Source of the DNA: Tetrahymena elliotti 4EA
Lineage: Eukaryota > Ciliophora > Oligohymenophorea > Hymenostomatida > Tetrahymenidae
DNA length: 64,000 bases
Direction of reading: 5' to 3'
NCBI GenBank assembly: GCA_000231825.2
Contig: JH720294.1
Coordinates: 2,822,450 to 2,886,449, forward strand
A program made the translations under genes and the position numbers. The notes under the pieces were generated by a model. It was not told where the DNA came from. It ran no database searches and saw only the letters and a program-made list of their open reading frames with translations. Positions 37,521-48,539 of the stretch are shown piece after piece; the first letter of the stretch is position 1; every line of letters begins with the position of its first letter.

Positions 37521-38876
37521 TCAGCAACATTTGCATTTTTAGCAATCAGGGAGAGTATGCTTTTCGATGAAATGAGTGAAATCAGAGTTATCATTTTTTT
37601 GCTTAAACAAATTGCTCATGTACTCAAAGTCGTCTAAATTTAACTCTTTTGCTGATTAAAAGTATTACAAAGCATTTTTATTCAGCTTGGGGCTTTATTC
37701 AATGAGAGAATTGTAAATTTGTTAAACTTGCTCTAAAGAAACATAGTTATTTTTTCTCAGCTAGATTAAATTCTAATATGGGATAGCTTTCTCAGGATTT
37801 TGGATTAGTGATGTCTAAATGCATTCAAGAGCTTTTAAATAATTTTCTTTCTTGAAATAAGCTGTTGAGAGATTTGTGTAGTTTATAGGATCAATACCAT
37901 TTCTGGTTTTAATTGATTCTTATAGAGCGATGATTGCTTCATCCCAGTTTTCATCTTGAAGATAAAGTTCTGATAGCATTTACCATGCAGCCATTTTATT
38001 GTCATCTTTTTCTGCTCTCTCTTTCATTAAATCAATAGCTTCTTTTTTAAGATTCATTTTTATTAAGTGATTCATAACAGTAGAGTATAAACTGCCATGC
38101 AAAGGGACTTCTTCCATTAACATTTAGCAGATTTTAATACTTGTTTATGGGGATTTAAATGAATCTAATATCCTAAATATCTAATTAAGAGCACTCATAT
38201 TCAAAGGGTTTTAAATAAAGCTATTAATAAAATAGTTAATAGCAATATCAATTTTATCTAATTTTAGAAATAAAAACCCAAGATCATAAAAAGATCTATA
38301 ATCTTTAGTCTCTTTAATAATTTAAGTATGTAATTCTATTCCTTCTTCAATATTACCATTTAAAAAACACATAGCCGCCTTTGTGTATTTTTCTTCACTT
38401 GAGTCTGGCTTGAGTTCACTTGCTTTCGACATTAAACTATTTGTTATCATTTCACTATTTTTATGTCTTTTATGCTCACTTTTCAACTTTTATGTAGCTA
38501 AAGCTATTTTAAAAAGAGCGTCAGAATCCTCTTCTTCTCTCTAAAAAACTAATAGCTCATCTATTACCTACTAATCAAGTAAATCCTTTTCATCGCAAAG
38601 AAAATGACAATATTCAGATAAATTTGAGGGACTGAATTCTTTTGAGATTTCTAAAGCTTGTTAAAATTACAGTTTAGCATCTTCATTCTTACCCATCATC
38701 CAGCTACATTTGGCAAGCCACATTTTGCTTTCTACGTTATTTGGATCAACTTTAATCATTTCTTAAGCGAGTTATGAGCACATGTCATAGCTCTTCATTT
38801 CAAAGAGCTAGCCAACCATATGCGGGCCTAAATGACACCTAGCAATCTTTTCTAAATGCTCCTATTGATTAAACAT
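37521..38876 (-). CDS. TPR-repeat protein, 451 aa
   Basis: Single uninterrupted frame of 452 codons, TGA at 37521-37523. It is built of helical pairs with TPR spacing: QEMIKVDPNNVESKMWLAKC, NEDAKLQFQQALEIS, KIDIAINYFINSFIQNPLN, NWDEAIIALQESIKT, NYLKALECIQTSLIQNPEK. The Pro-Asn at the end of helix B and the small residues at positions 8 and 20 fit TPRs over most of the length. The C terminus is HTLPDCQKCKCC, an unusual Cys-rich end that could bind metal or be lipidated (inferred). There is no membrane segment or signal peptide. TPR arrays are protein-binding scaffolds; the partner is unknown. It is convergent with the twin-CX3C gene and divergent from the SAR1 gene. Confidence 0.85.
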
Positions 38877-40739
38877 TCTAAGGTTTTTGGTGATTATTTT
38901 GAATAATTATTATGACTAATTGATTGATTAGTATTTTGATGAATATTATTATCAACAAAAAAAATATCTTAGATAGATCTATATAAAAACTGTTGATATC
39001 TATTGATGGATAGCGAGTATACATTTAAAATGATACATATATTCTAATCAGATATTATATAATCAAATAATGTTATAGACAATTATAAATCTCAGCTATT
39101 CAGAAAAAGATAAGCCTATCAATCTATTTAAATATGACCATTATTTTTCTAATTCCATAATTCTCATTGATTTTTTGATTTTTATACTATTTAGAAATAT
39201 TTTCTCTCACACCATTTTATAAATTTCTTCTATTACTATTTCAATATTCAACATATCTAATTTTTTATCTTATTAATTATTATTTACCTCCTATTTACTT
39301 TAAAATAAATTTATTTATTTATTGATTCAAATATTTTGGATCAAAATACATTTAAAACAAACAAGTGTGAATTGTTTGATTAATTTAGATTTAAAATATC
39401 TAGACAATGTAAAATTAAAATAATTAATAGATGAGATGCTTGTTTCTTATTTATCTTATGAAATGTTTTTATTACAGAACTCCCTAATTATTAATTAAAT
39501 TCTTTCTTTCTGTTTAATTCCAAAATATAAAGTATTTCAAACTATTAATATTCTAGGTCAAGCTTTAATAAAATTATCTTTTAGATATCCTCTTCCTAAA
39601 TAATGAAACTTATTGCAACTTAAGTAATCCATTTTAAAACAATTTAGATAATAGTATTTTCTAAAAATAAAAAGCAACTTATGAAATCTTTATTAAAATA
39701 AACATAAAATAAACAAAAAAATTGTGCTTTCCTTCTTATTTTGAAACAAAAAAATTTTTTATTTATTTACTTTCTTTGAAACCATAGATCTAGTTGATTC
39801 TAATCACTTTCTTTTCTATTTCTTTTCAATTTAATCTAAATAAAAATTAGCAAAATTAATTTAAAATTAATAATTTTTTTGAAATCCTTTTGCAGAGAAA
39901 TTTATGTAAAAATTTATTATCAGAATATTGACTCATTTTAAAGTCAAACAATTTTGTCTTATCATAGTATTAAAAATTGTTGAGTGAAAATATCTTTATT
40001 TTTTAACTATTTACTCTGTTATAACCAAAAAATAATATCTTTAACAAAAAATTTAATTACTCTTTTGTTGAATTTTTAAATGACTATATACTTAAATATT
40101 GTATTTTTTAGATCAAAATTACCATTAATTCAGCTTTAAAAATAACCTTATTTTCATCTTTCAGATAATATTTGATTTATAATTTTTAATAAGAGTTGCT
40201 ATTATTTCTATCAAATTTTTTTTTTTTGAAATAATAATGATCAAATTTTATTAAGTTAGAATATAGTGTTAAACCATAAATAAAATATTCACACATGTAA
40301 ATTAGATAAGTGATTATCAATTCATATTAAAAAAATACTGTCAATTTAAGAAATAAATGTAAATATCAAGTAACACAAAAATAATTTTATTAAGAATTAT
40401 TAAAATATCTAAGTATTTTTAAAAAAATGAATTTATTTTCATATATTTTTTTAAAGCCACCATAATTTCTATCAAAAATCTTATTTATCTATTTTGATAG
40501 TTAAAGTAGAAAATAGTAATGAGCAGATTTAATTAAGTTATACGTGGAGTGAAAAGAATAATATAATAATAGCCAGAAATTAATTAATTTATACGTGTAA
40601 ATTAGATAAACAACTATAAATTCATATTAATAGCAAAGAAACTTAGCTCCCTACTTTAAATACTGCTAATTTACGATATGATTTTAGATATCAATTAATA
40701 TAAAAATAAAAAACAATAGAATTAAAAACAATACAAATA
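38877..40739. repeat. Intergenic between divergent genes with a diverged ~300-bp duplication
   Basis: A+T-rich spacer. At about 40195-40420 and 40460-40700 the order of phrases is shared: atttctatcaaa, a ttaagtta phrase, then gtaaattagataa and attcatattaa (the latter at 40297 and 40597, 300 bp apart). This looks like an old tandem duplication. No gene in either copy. Confidence 0.5.
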
Positions 40740-41318
40740 ATGTTCATTTTTGACTTTTTTAGAAATTTCATTCAAAAATTAGGACTTTTTTAGAAAAATG
40801 GAAAGATTCTTTTTCTTGGGCTTGCCAATGCTGGAAAAACAACTTTACTTGGAAGAATGAAAGATGGTAGATTTAAGTAATATGATCCTACTCTTGGATC
40901 AAATGTGGAAGAGATTTAAATTTAAAATATGAAACTAAAAGCCTTTGATTTAGGTGGCCATGAGGCTGTAATCAAAGCATGGAAAAATTATTACCACAAT
41001 ATAAATGGAATATTTTTTTTAGTGGACTGCTATAGCAAAGAAAGATTTTAAAGTTCTCAAGAGGAATTATAAAAAATTTTAAGTTGTGAAGAGTTAAAAA
41101 ATGTTCCAATTGTTATTTTAGGCAACAAAATTGATTTAGCTGGGGCTGTATCTGAAGAAGAGTTAAGAGAATCTCATAATCTCCCATAAAAAAACAGATT
41201 GGAAAAAATAGACTCAGAAATTATAAATAACCATCCTGCTAAAATTATCATGTGCTCTCTTAAAAATAATCTTGGCTACTTAGAAGCATTTAATTGGCTT
41301 TCTAAGTTTGTTAAATGA
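40740..41318 (+). CDS. SAR1: SAR1-family small GTPase, divergent, 192 aa
   Basis: Single exon, 193 codons. The N terminus MFIFDFFRNFIQKLGLF is the hydrophobic, amphipathic helix by which SAR1 inserts in the ER membrane. G-motifs: GLANAGKTTLL (27-37), FDLGGHEAVIKAWKNYY, NGIFFLVDC, VPIVILGNKID, and IIMCSLKNNLGY. WLSKFVK closes the protein as in SAR1. SAR1 recruits COPII coats for ER-to-Golgi export. Differences from typical SAR1: Asp of GLDNAGKT is Ala29, and the switch-I segment TLHPTSEE reads TLGSNVEE. These positions contact magnesium and effectors in the family, so this may be a specialised paralogue rather than the housekeeping copy. Family call is firm; activity is inferred. Confidence 0.9.
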
Positions 41319-42064
41319 TTTTTTTAATATAAAAATAGTTAAAACTTCATTTTAAATTTAAACTTTGTATTTTCGTTATATTTTATTTGTTTTGACTTTT
41401 TATTTGAGAGATTTAATCAAAATAATTTAATTCAAAATAAACAAATTGAGAGAGTTAAAAATTTTCAACAAAATAATTATATATTGTCATCTTTATTAAA
41501 GGCAAACCAAATTATTTATCAGGAGCTATGTGTGTAAAGAACTTAAGAATATCTTATAACCAATCTTTCATAAATAATTTAGAAAGAAGAGGGTGGTGAA
41601 ACTGTAAACAATCTTCTCGACAAAATAATCTTTTGGCCTATTTAAAAAAAATATTGACGACTATGATAAACTTCATTTAATTATTTTATTGATTTTTTAA
41701 ATAATTAAAAGCTCTAATAAAGTTCATATTTTTTTTAGCCATCTTTTTTATTTTATTTTATTTCTTTTCTTTTCGTATTTTAATGATAGATTAAATTAAT
41801 GCCAGTATATCAAAATCAAATATTTATTGATTAAAAAAGATTTAAAATTTATCTGTTTAATTTAAACTTAAAAATCTGAATTTGAAATAAATTTTGCTGT
41901 ATTTATTGTTATAATTTTTTAATCAATATCTTTTGTTTATTTATATTCTTTTTAATTTGAAAAAGTTGTATGTGATTTCTTTTTTGAAATATTTAATCAA
42001 TTATTTTTTTTTGAAAATGAAGAAAAGAAGTTTATTTTTGTTTGATTAGTTAAGGGGTGGTGTG
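41319..42064. other. Intergenic, no gene seen
   Basis: A+T-rich; 3' side of the SAR1 gene and 3' flank of the first U5 snRNA gene. A slightly more complex stretch (41517-41640) has no open frame of note. Confidence 0.55.
42047..42064 (-). promoter_or_regulatory. Conserved 3' flank of U5 copy 1 (candidate 3' box)
   Basis: Beyond the terminal hairpin about 18-30 bases (CCCCTTAACTAATCAAAC) are identical to the flank of copy 2, although the rest of the 3' flanks differ. Such a conserved block just after an snRNA gene suggests a 3'-end formation signal. Confidence 0.4.
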
Positions 42065-42179
42065 AGAGGATTCATGGAATCCTGCAAAAATTTTAATAAT
42101 TCACATTTTATAAACCCAGCCCACGGTAATCTTTAGTAAAAGGCGAAAAATTAAAACGATATGAGCTGAGTTCTGTGAT
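42065..42179 (-). ncRNA. U5 snRNA, copy 1
   Basis: The minus strand carries the universally conserved U5 loop I, CGCCUUUUACUAAAG, capping a stem, then AUUACCGUGG. The 5' stem AACUCAGCUC pairs completely with GGGCUGGGUU after the loop. An Sm-type site (AAUUUUUG) is followed by a terminal hairpin AGGAUUC-CAU-GAAUCCU. Length near 115 nt agrees with U5 elsewhere. U5 aligns exons in the spliceosome. The 5' end (AUCACAG) and 3' end are placed by analogy, within a few bases. Confidence 0.93.
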
Positions 42180-42233
42180 AAGGTTTCATTATGTGCTGAA
42201 GATCTATTAAATATTGAAATAAATTATATTTTA

Positions 42234-42241
42234 TTATGGGT
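42234..42241 (-). promoter_or_regulatory. Candidate PSE of U5 copy 1
   Basis: ACCCATAA lies about 55-62 bases upstream of the U5 start, preceded by TATTGGG. The same ACCCATAA occurs at nearly the same distance before copy 2, while the intervening bases differ. Position and conservation fit a proximal sequence element of Pol II snRNA genes. Confidence 0.55.
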
Positions 42242-42970
42242 CCCAATAAAAACTTATTTTATTAATCAAGATTAAAGATATTTTTTCACTCAAATCTTAT
42301 TTTTTAAGGTTTTTGATCTAATAATTTTCAAATAAAAAAATAATTATCTACTGTTTTGATGATAATTTTCCTAATTTGATTAATGAAAATCTATTTAAAA
42401 ATAAATTTACTTTTTACATTTTATTCTGAATGAATGATTTTTGTTTTTATGAACTTTTATAAAAATTTGAACACTTAGAGATTACATTAAGAATTTTCTA
42501 TTGTTGATAAATTTTTATACAATAAAAATTAAATTTTATTTAAATTCAAAAGAATATTTGAAATTTTTAATGGTAAAATGGAGTATTATATTATTAAAAT
42601 GTTAAATTGAGGTTGTTAATTATTTTTAATCTTTGCTTTAATGCTTAAAATATCATTTATGTTATTGTTGAGGTTGGAAAATACAAAAGAAAATCTTATT
42701 TTTTAATACAATTTTTATTCATTTTTAAAAGAAAAAATAATTTATTCTATCTATGTTCAAGCAGCAATAAAATAATTATTTTGAGATAATGAAAAATAAA
42801 TGTATTTCGAATTAATTAATTAATCCAAGCTTTTATTTGATTTTTTTTATATTTATTTGAGATGAGTTTTTAATTTGTTTATTTATTTATCTTTTTAATA
42901 CTTTTTAATGATGGTAAGTGTTTTTTATTTTTAATACTTTGAATAAGAAAAGAGAATGTATTTTGTTTGA

Positions 42971-42988
42971 TTAGTTAAGGGGTGGTGT
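42971..42988 (-). promoter_or_regulatory. Conserved 3' flank of U5 copy 2 (candidate 3' box)
   Basis: Same block as after copy 1 (CCCCTTAACTAATCAAAC), the only conserved part of the 3' flank. Confidence 0.4.
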
Positions 42989-43104
42989 GAGAGGATTCAT
43001 GGAATCCTGCAAAAATTTTAATAATTCACATTTTATAAACCCAGCCCACGGTAATCTTTAGTAAAAGGCGAAAAATTAAAGCGATATGAGCTGAGTTCTG
43101 TGAT
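42989..43104 (-). ncRNA. U5 snRNA, copy 2
   Basis: Almost identical to copy 1; within the RNA I see one difference (UCGCUUUAAUU against UCGUUUUAAUU at the 5' side of the loop-I stem). Loop I, Sm site and both stems are intact, so both copies look functional. The two are about 925 bp apart in the same orientation. Confidence 0.93.
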
Positions 43105-43546
43105 AAAGGCTTTCGTTATGGATGGGCTTGTAATTATTTATAGCAAATATATTTTTTTGATTTTATGGGTTTTCAATAAAGCAATTATAATTTATTTATT
43201 GCTTGTTTGCTTCAAAATAATTTATTGCAAATCTTAAATCTTATCTGATTAAAAAACTTGAAAACTTAACTTGTTTCTAAATTTGCATATTTTAATCAAA
43301 TAAAAAAAACTTAGATATCATATCTATCAAAATTGATAATAATCTTATTATTAATAATTATTTAGATTTTAATTAATTTATTGCAAATTTTATTTGATTA
43401 AAAAACTTTAAAACTTAATACTTAATATTGTAAATTTTAATCTAAACAAAAATATAGATTATATATCTGTGATAACAAGATTTAATTGATAGATCATATT
43501 ATTATTATTATTAACATACAAATAAAATAGCATTAAAAATAGATTT
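43105..43546. other. Upstream region of U5 copy 2 and 3' flank of the LRR pseudogene
   Basis: A+T-rich, no gene. Two phrases (tttgattaaaaaact.taaaacttaa) near 43244 and 43391 show a small old duplication. Confidence 0.5.
43163..43170 (-). promoter_or_regulatory. Candidate PSE of U5 copy 2
   Basis: ACCCATAA, about 59 bases upstream of the U5 start, preceded by TATTGAAA. See copy 1 for the comparison. Confidence 0.55.
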
Positions 43547-44356
43547 TCAAAAGATGATTCCAAAATCAAATTGAGTTAGGTTTTTGCATACTCCTCTTAT
43601 TTAATCATTTCTGAATGCTTCAGAACCATTTTCTCCATAAATATTATCTTCTATATTTAATTCAAGTTTAGTTAGTAATGCTAATGACTTAATTCTATTA
43701 GCTAAAGAAAAAGCTCCTTCATCACCAATTTAATTATATTGCAATTGTAAATTCAAATGAGTTATTTATTATAATCCTTACAAAGTCTCACCAAGCTATT
43801 TCATAGCATTATCAGCTACTTAGCATTTAGAAAGTCCAGCATTTAATTTAACTATTGATGAGAATGATTTAAAGGAATTAAAAAGATAATTAGCAACTTC
43901 ATCCTTAATTTGATTTGTAGCTAATTTTAATTCTAATTCATTGAGATTATTCAAAGATTTTAAAGCATCACCTCAGGATTTAAAACCTTGCTCATCAGCT
44001 TGGATTCCTTCTAAAAACAATCTTAGTTTAGTCAATTAACTAAGTTATTTTAATACATTAGATAAGTAGTTTAAACCATCTTTGGTAATTGCATTACAAT
44101 ATAAAATCAAATATAGTGATGTCAAATGATTGCACCCTTTTAATGCATCACCAATTGCTTTTGCATGCTTATCATCTAATGATGAACTATAAAAGTTTAT
44201 GTATATACTTTTGAATTCATTCAAATTCTTTGTTTCTTCTAATTATTCATACTTCCATTAAGTCTTGTAAATTATCCATCCATCTCTCTATCTTCTCTCT
44301 CTTGTTTTTTTTCTGATTTTTTAATGTTTTTTTTTTTTTAGATTCTAAGTTTGCAT
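43547..44356 (-). pseudogene. Leucine-rich-repeat protein, interrupted
   Basis: One frame from about 44260 to 43547 encodes ribonuclease-inhibitor-type LRRs: DDKHAKAIGDALKGCNHLTSL, DGLNYLSNVLKQLSQLTKLRL, SLNNLNELELKL, QITHLNLQLQYNQIGDEGAFSLA. This family is large in Tetrahymena. A TGA at 43973-43975 interrupts it inside FKS-stop-GDALKSL, where the repeat pattern predicts Leu. The N terminus is also awkward: the in-frame ATG at 44356 gives a Lys/Gln-rich head, whereas a more natural head (MLLKSIKYANLESKKKK) sits in another frame, suggesting a frameshift near 44260. The gene is therefore probably a pseudogene. Without the stop it would be an intracellular LRR protein of about 270 residues. Confidence 0.7.
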
Positions 44357-45597
44357 ATTTAATACTTTTTAAGAGCATTTCCTTTCATAAAACGGTAGAG
44401 ACAATTTCATTTTTATTTAAAATCAATAAAAGCATTTAAAATACAGTTTATTTGTCAGAGATCCTAAAGAAATTTTTTATTGATGCTCATTTTTGACCTT
44501 TGTAGCTTTTAGGCTGGCTAATTTACTAAAATGAAATTTAATGTGATAGCTTCAATCAAAAGTATTGTTTTATAACTTTCTTAAAGAGAGTAACCATCCT
44601 TTAACAAAAAGCAATATGTCAATACAAAAATATTATTAAAATCAATTTCTAAACAAAGAAATATTAATTTTTATGATTTAAAATTTTAAAAACATTATAA
44701 AGTTATTCTAAAAAAGACTTACAAAATTTTACTAATATGCAAAAAACCACATTAAAAAAAATATATAATAGGGATTAAAATAGAGAAATAAAGATTCTTT
44801 AAATTCATAGTATTAATAACAAAACTTTTTGGATTCTTTTTTACTTTATTTCAATTAAGTAAATATTTTTTAAAAATTAGCCATATTAAGAAAAAAATGA
44901 ATTAAAAGCAGGAACTGATTAATAATCTTCTATGAAATTATTTTTAGTTATTTTAGTGTTATGTTAGTATTTATATTTTTTATTTGTAAAATAAACAAGA
45001 TAATTTAAGCTGTATTTAGAATTCTTTCACTAAATGAACAAATTAATAATTTTACATGTATTTTAAAAATCCTTGCATAATTGTTTTCTTTTATAAGATT
45101 TATTTTACTTGAGATTTTTTGGTTATTTTAAAACATGATAACTAGCCTGAGCTGATATGAGAAAATAGAAAAAGCACAATATTAGATTACTTTAGTAACT
45201 ATTTGATCTATTTTTATCAACTTAAGATGAAATATTTTTTGGTCATGATGAAAAAAATTAATAAATTGGAGATTGTGTCATGAGACTTAATGCGAATAAT
45301 TCAGTATGAATGTTAATAAGTCAGTCTCAATAAAGAAGTTAATATATGAGTTAGTAAATAGGTGTTAATATTAATAAATGAGTCTTATATTTAATTGATA
45401 AATTGAATGTGAGTGCTTAAGAAATTAGTAATTTGTTAATTAAATGTTAAATTGGTTTGAGAGATTGATCATTCATTCATTCAATCACAGACGAGGGTGA
45501 GATTATTATGTAATTGAAAGTCAATTTTTAATTAATATAAAATTCTTTTTGATAGAAAGAAAATATCAATCAAGATAAGTAGCAGTTTTTGAATGCG
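44357..45597. other. Intergenic between divergent genes, no gene seen
   Basis: A+T-rich. Upstream regions of the LRR pseudogene and of the Asn/Gln-rich protein gene. A small upstream exon of the latter near 45500 cannot be excluded. Confidence 0.5.
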
Positions 45598-47761
45598 ATG
45601 TAGGAAGCTAAAGCAGAATTTTGTTAAGGAAATTTGCTCTTCTTTCAATAATACCAAAATCCAAACGAATAAGAAAGGCACAATTCTTCTACTAATAATA
45701 ACACGTATCTAAGCCCAAATTTTGAGCCTCTATTGGACAACCAAATCTCAATTGATCTCAGAGCAGTACAAATTTCTTTCTAAATTTCAATAAAAATTTC
45801 ATTTTCTTTGATTTTTATTTTCTATTTTGCCTTTCATTTTTCCTAAAATACTATTTTTCTCTTGCTTTTTATGAGGAATAATAGACTGACGTATTGATTT
45901 TACTTTAAGCAAAAACACTTCAAAATCTCAAAGAAATGCCAAAAATAAACTTATTTTTAAACAATAGTCACACTGCGAAAGTTCTGGGAAGATGAGCATT
46001 GAGAATGAACCCAATGAAAATTTCACAAATAAGTAATTTTTTGAATATTTTTATTTAGAAAAAAGTGATTTTTATCATTTGCATTTTTGTATTCACATAC
46101 ATAATTTTCAATCAGGTTAATTTGATTCTTATAATATCAAAAATTTTCCTTTATTGTTCTTCAAAATTTAATAAGTTCCCTTTTTAAATAGTATTTTAAA
46201 TAATAGTTTGAACCCTCGCTAGCTTGAATATAACAAGTACGAAGATCAGGAAGATTTAAATGATGGCGATAATTCTGAGGAGCACATAAGCCTAGAAAAA
46301 AGCTTTGAAAAAAGCCCAATTTTTAAAAAACTAACATTTGTTTTCAACTTAGATATTGTAGATGATTATTATCATAAATTACCTTAAAATAGTATCCAAC
46401 TTGACCAAAATAAAGAGGACTAATAAGATAATTTTACTTAGTAAAAACTATCTTTATCTTCTCAATATTAAAATCTGCTCCCTTAAATAGATGAAAGGAG
46501 TAATAATAATGACACATTTCTTGATAGCAAATACAACTAATAACTCATGTAAAGTAAAATCGAAGAAATAGTTGAATAGGTGTTTAGTTCAGATTAAATT
46601 AATGTTATAAATAACACTAATAAAAGTAGAAGCGAAGAGAATTCCTTCCTTTTTAATTAAAACTAGCAAGAAAATCTAAACACCTTTAATTGCTAAATAA
46701 AAACGAATATCTGCTATTAAGATTAAGAACAATTAGAGCAACATGATGACGATGTGAATTATCATAACATATATGAAAAAATAAAAAGAAAAAAGATCAA
46801 GAACAACAATGAGTAGGCTGCCGTGCTGCGTCACCACCATCAGGTATTTGATGAAAAGAAGATATCTAATAAACGCTATAATTCAGCTAATAAAAAAGAA
46901 GAAAAAAAGCAATTGATACAAAATCTTTAAACACAACAAACAAATTAATAAATTAATTAAATTTGTAATGAATTATAATAAAAAAATACTTTTGTTAATC
47001 AATCTTGTTTAAATAACCATCCCCCTTTAACCTCAAATAATTAATAACCAACCCAATCAAATCTTCTTAATCCTACTATACAATCTAATACAAGCTCTTC
47101 TCTTTTTTCAAATTTCAACCATCTTTCAGATAGCAAATAAGAAGACTAAAATATAAAACAAAGTTCTAACAAAACTTCACCTAACAAATTGTATGACCCT
47201 TATAATTTCTTGTAAAAATCATTAGAAATAAATCAAACACTATAGTAAAATTTGAACCAACTTCATAGCATAGATACACTTAACCAAAAAACCTTTGATT
47301 CCTTAAAAGAAAAAGTAGCTCAAAATAACACTTCATTTCAACCTCAATTTTTGTTCTAAAACAATTTTAACAATTATTAAACAAAAGATCTGTTTGAACC
47401 TTATATAAAAATGTGCAATTTCTATGAACCAAATGATCAAATAGATTAAAGTAACATGTTCATAAGCCATCACGAGTATAATGATATATAAGATAAACCT
47501 ACTAGCTCTAAATAAAGAACCAATTTTCTTAGTGAAAAAAACAGTGATGAACAAGACTAAGAAAACTTTAGTGATGTTGAAAGTGTAAGCTCAAACCCAA
47601 ACAACACAAAAAGTTATATCTCATCTCAAGATGATATAGATGATCTATTGAGATTAGATGAAATAGATCTGAATGATTTTTCAGATGTATATTGTAAATA
47701 TCAAAATAATAGTTAAAATACAAATGAATGCAACAAATAGAATAATATAAGCACCTAATGA
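45598..47761 (+). CDS. Asn/Gln-rich protein, up to 587 aa, unknown function
   Basis: Exons 45598-45765, 45992-46032 and 46207-47761, stop TGA at 47759. The large third exon is secure: 518 codons without TGA, with protein-like acidic patches. Segments include LEKSFEKSPIFKKLTFVFNLD, a basic cluster EKIKRKKIKNNNEQAAVLRHHHQ (possible nuclear localisation signal) and an acidic C terminus DDIDDLLRLDEIDLNDFSD. The rest is Asn/Gln/Ser-rich and disordered. The start is uncertain: translation may begin at 45992 (MSIENEPNEN, 531 residues) or, if intron 45766-45991 is real, at 45598 (MQEAKAEFCQGN). No domain recognised. Basic plus acidic patches in a disordered chain would fit a nuclear regulator, which is only a guess. 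Confidence 0.65.
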
Positions 47762-48539
47762 AATGTACAAATAAATATATTAATATTATAATAATAATTT
47801 AGTTAATCTAATATTAAACTTTTCAATACCTTCTCATAATTAAATCTAAAAAAAATTATCAATATGCACACATATATCTAAAATTAAATAATAAATTCTA
47901 GTAAATCTTTTTGCCCATTTAATTATTAAATCAATCAACAATAAATTTAAATGACTGTTAAAATGTAAATATATCAAATATAATTTTTAAAATTAGCATG
48001 TATTCTATTCTATATATTTTATTATTTGTATCTTTATAACATTTTCAATTATCATTTTTCCAGTACTGTCATTTCTGAAAACAACTCACTCTATTTAATA
48101 CAATTTTTATTGTAGAGAACAAAGTATCTTTAAAAGAATAAATAAATATTTGTAAAATCAATTAGGAAAAAGAAAATTTTTGTTTTGTATTATATTATAT
48201 TGTTTTAATGTCGATAGGAAATACTTATTTAAATAAGAATAAAAATATGAAATGAATACATTTTACACAGCATAAATAAAGTAAGAAAGAAATTAATTAT
48301 TATAAAGATAGATAGAAATTAACTACCAAAAAAGTAATACAAATAAAGACGAATGGAAAATAGGAATTATTATTATTATCAATATTATGATCATAATTGG
48401 TTGATCATATAAGTGGATTTTTTATATAGATAAAATTTAATCAGTATGTATATATATTATTTATTTATTTTCTATTTATTTATTTTATCTTTCTTTACTT
48501 TCAAGTTTTCTTTTTGTAGTCGTTTACTCTGTTATTCAA
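47762..48539. other. Spacer between convergent genes, no gene seen
   Basis: A+T-rich 3' flanks of the Asn/Gln-rich gene and of MND1. No RNA or coding signature. Confidence 0.6.

Larger units (their letters stand above)
42180..42988. other. Spacer between the two U5 genes
   Basis: A+T-rich. Holds the promoter of copy 1 (element at 42234) and, at its end, the conserved 3' flank of copy 2. No coding frame. Confidence 0.6.

Noticed and set aside
43973..43975. In-frame TGA read as selenocysteine
   Set aside because: The LRR repeat predicts Leu, not Cys, at this site, and no SECIS-like hairpin was noticed downstream; nonsense mutation is simpler.
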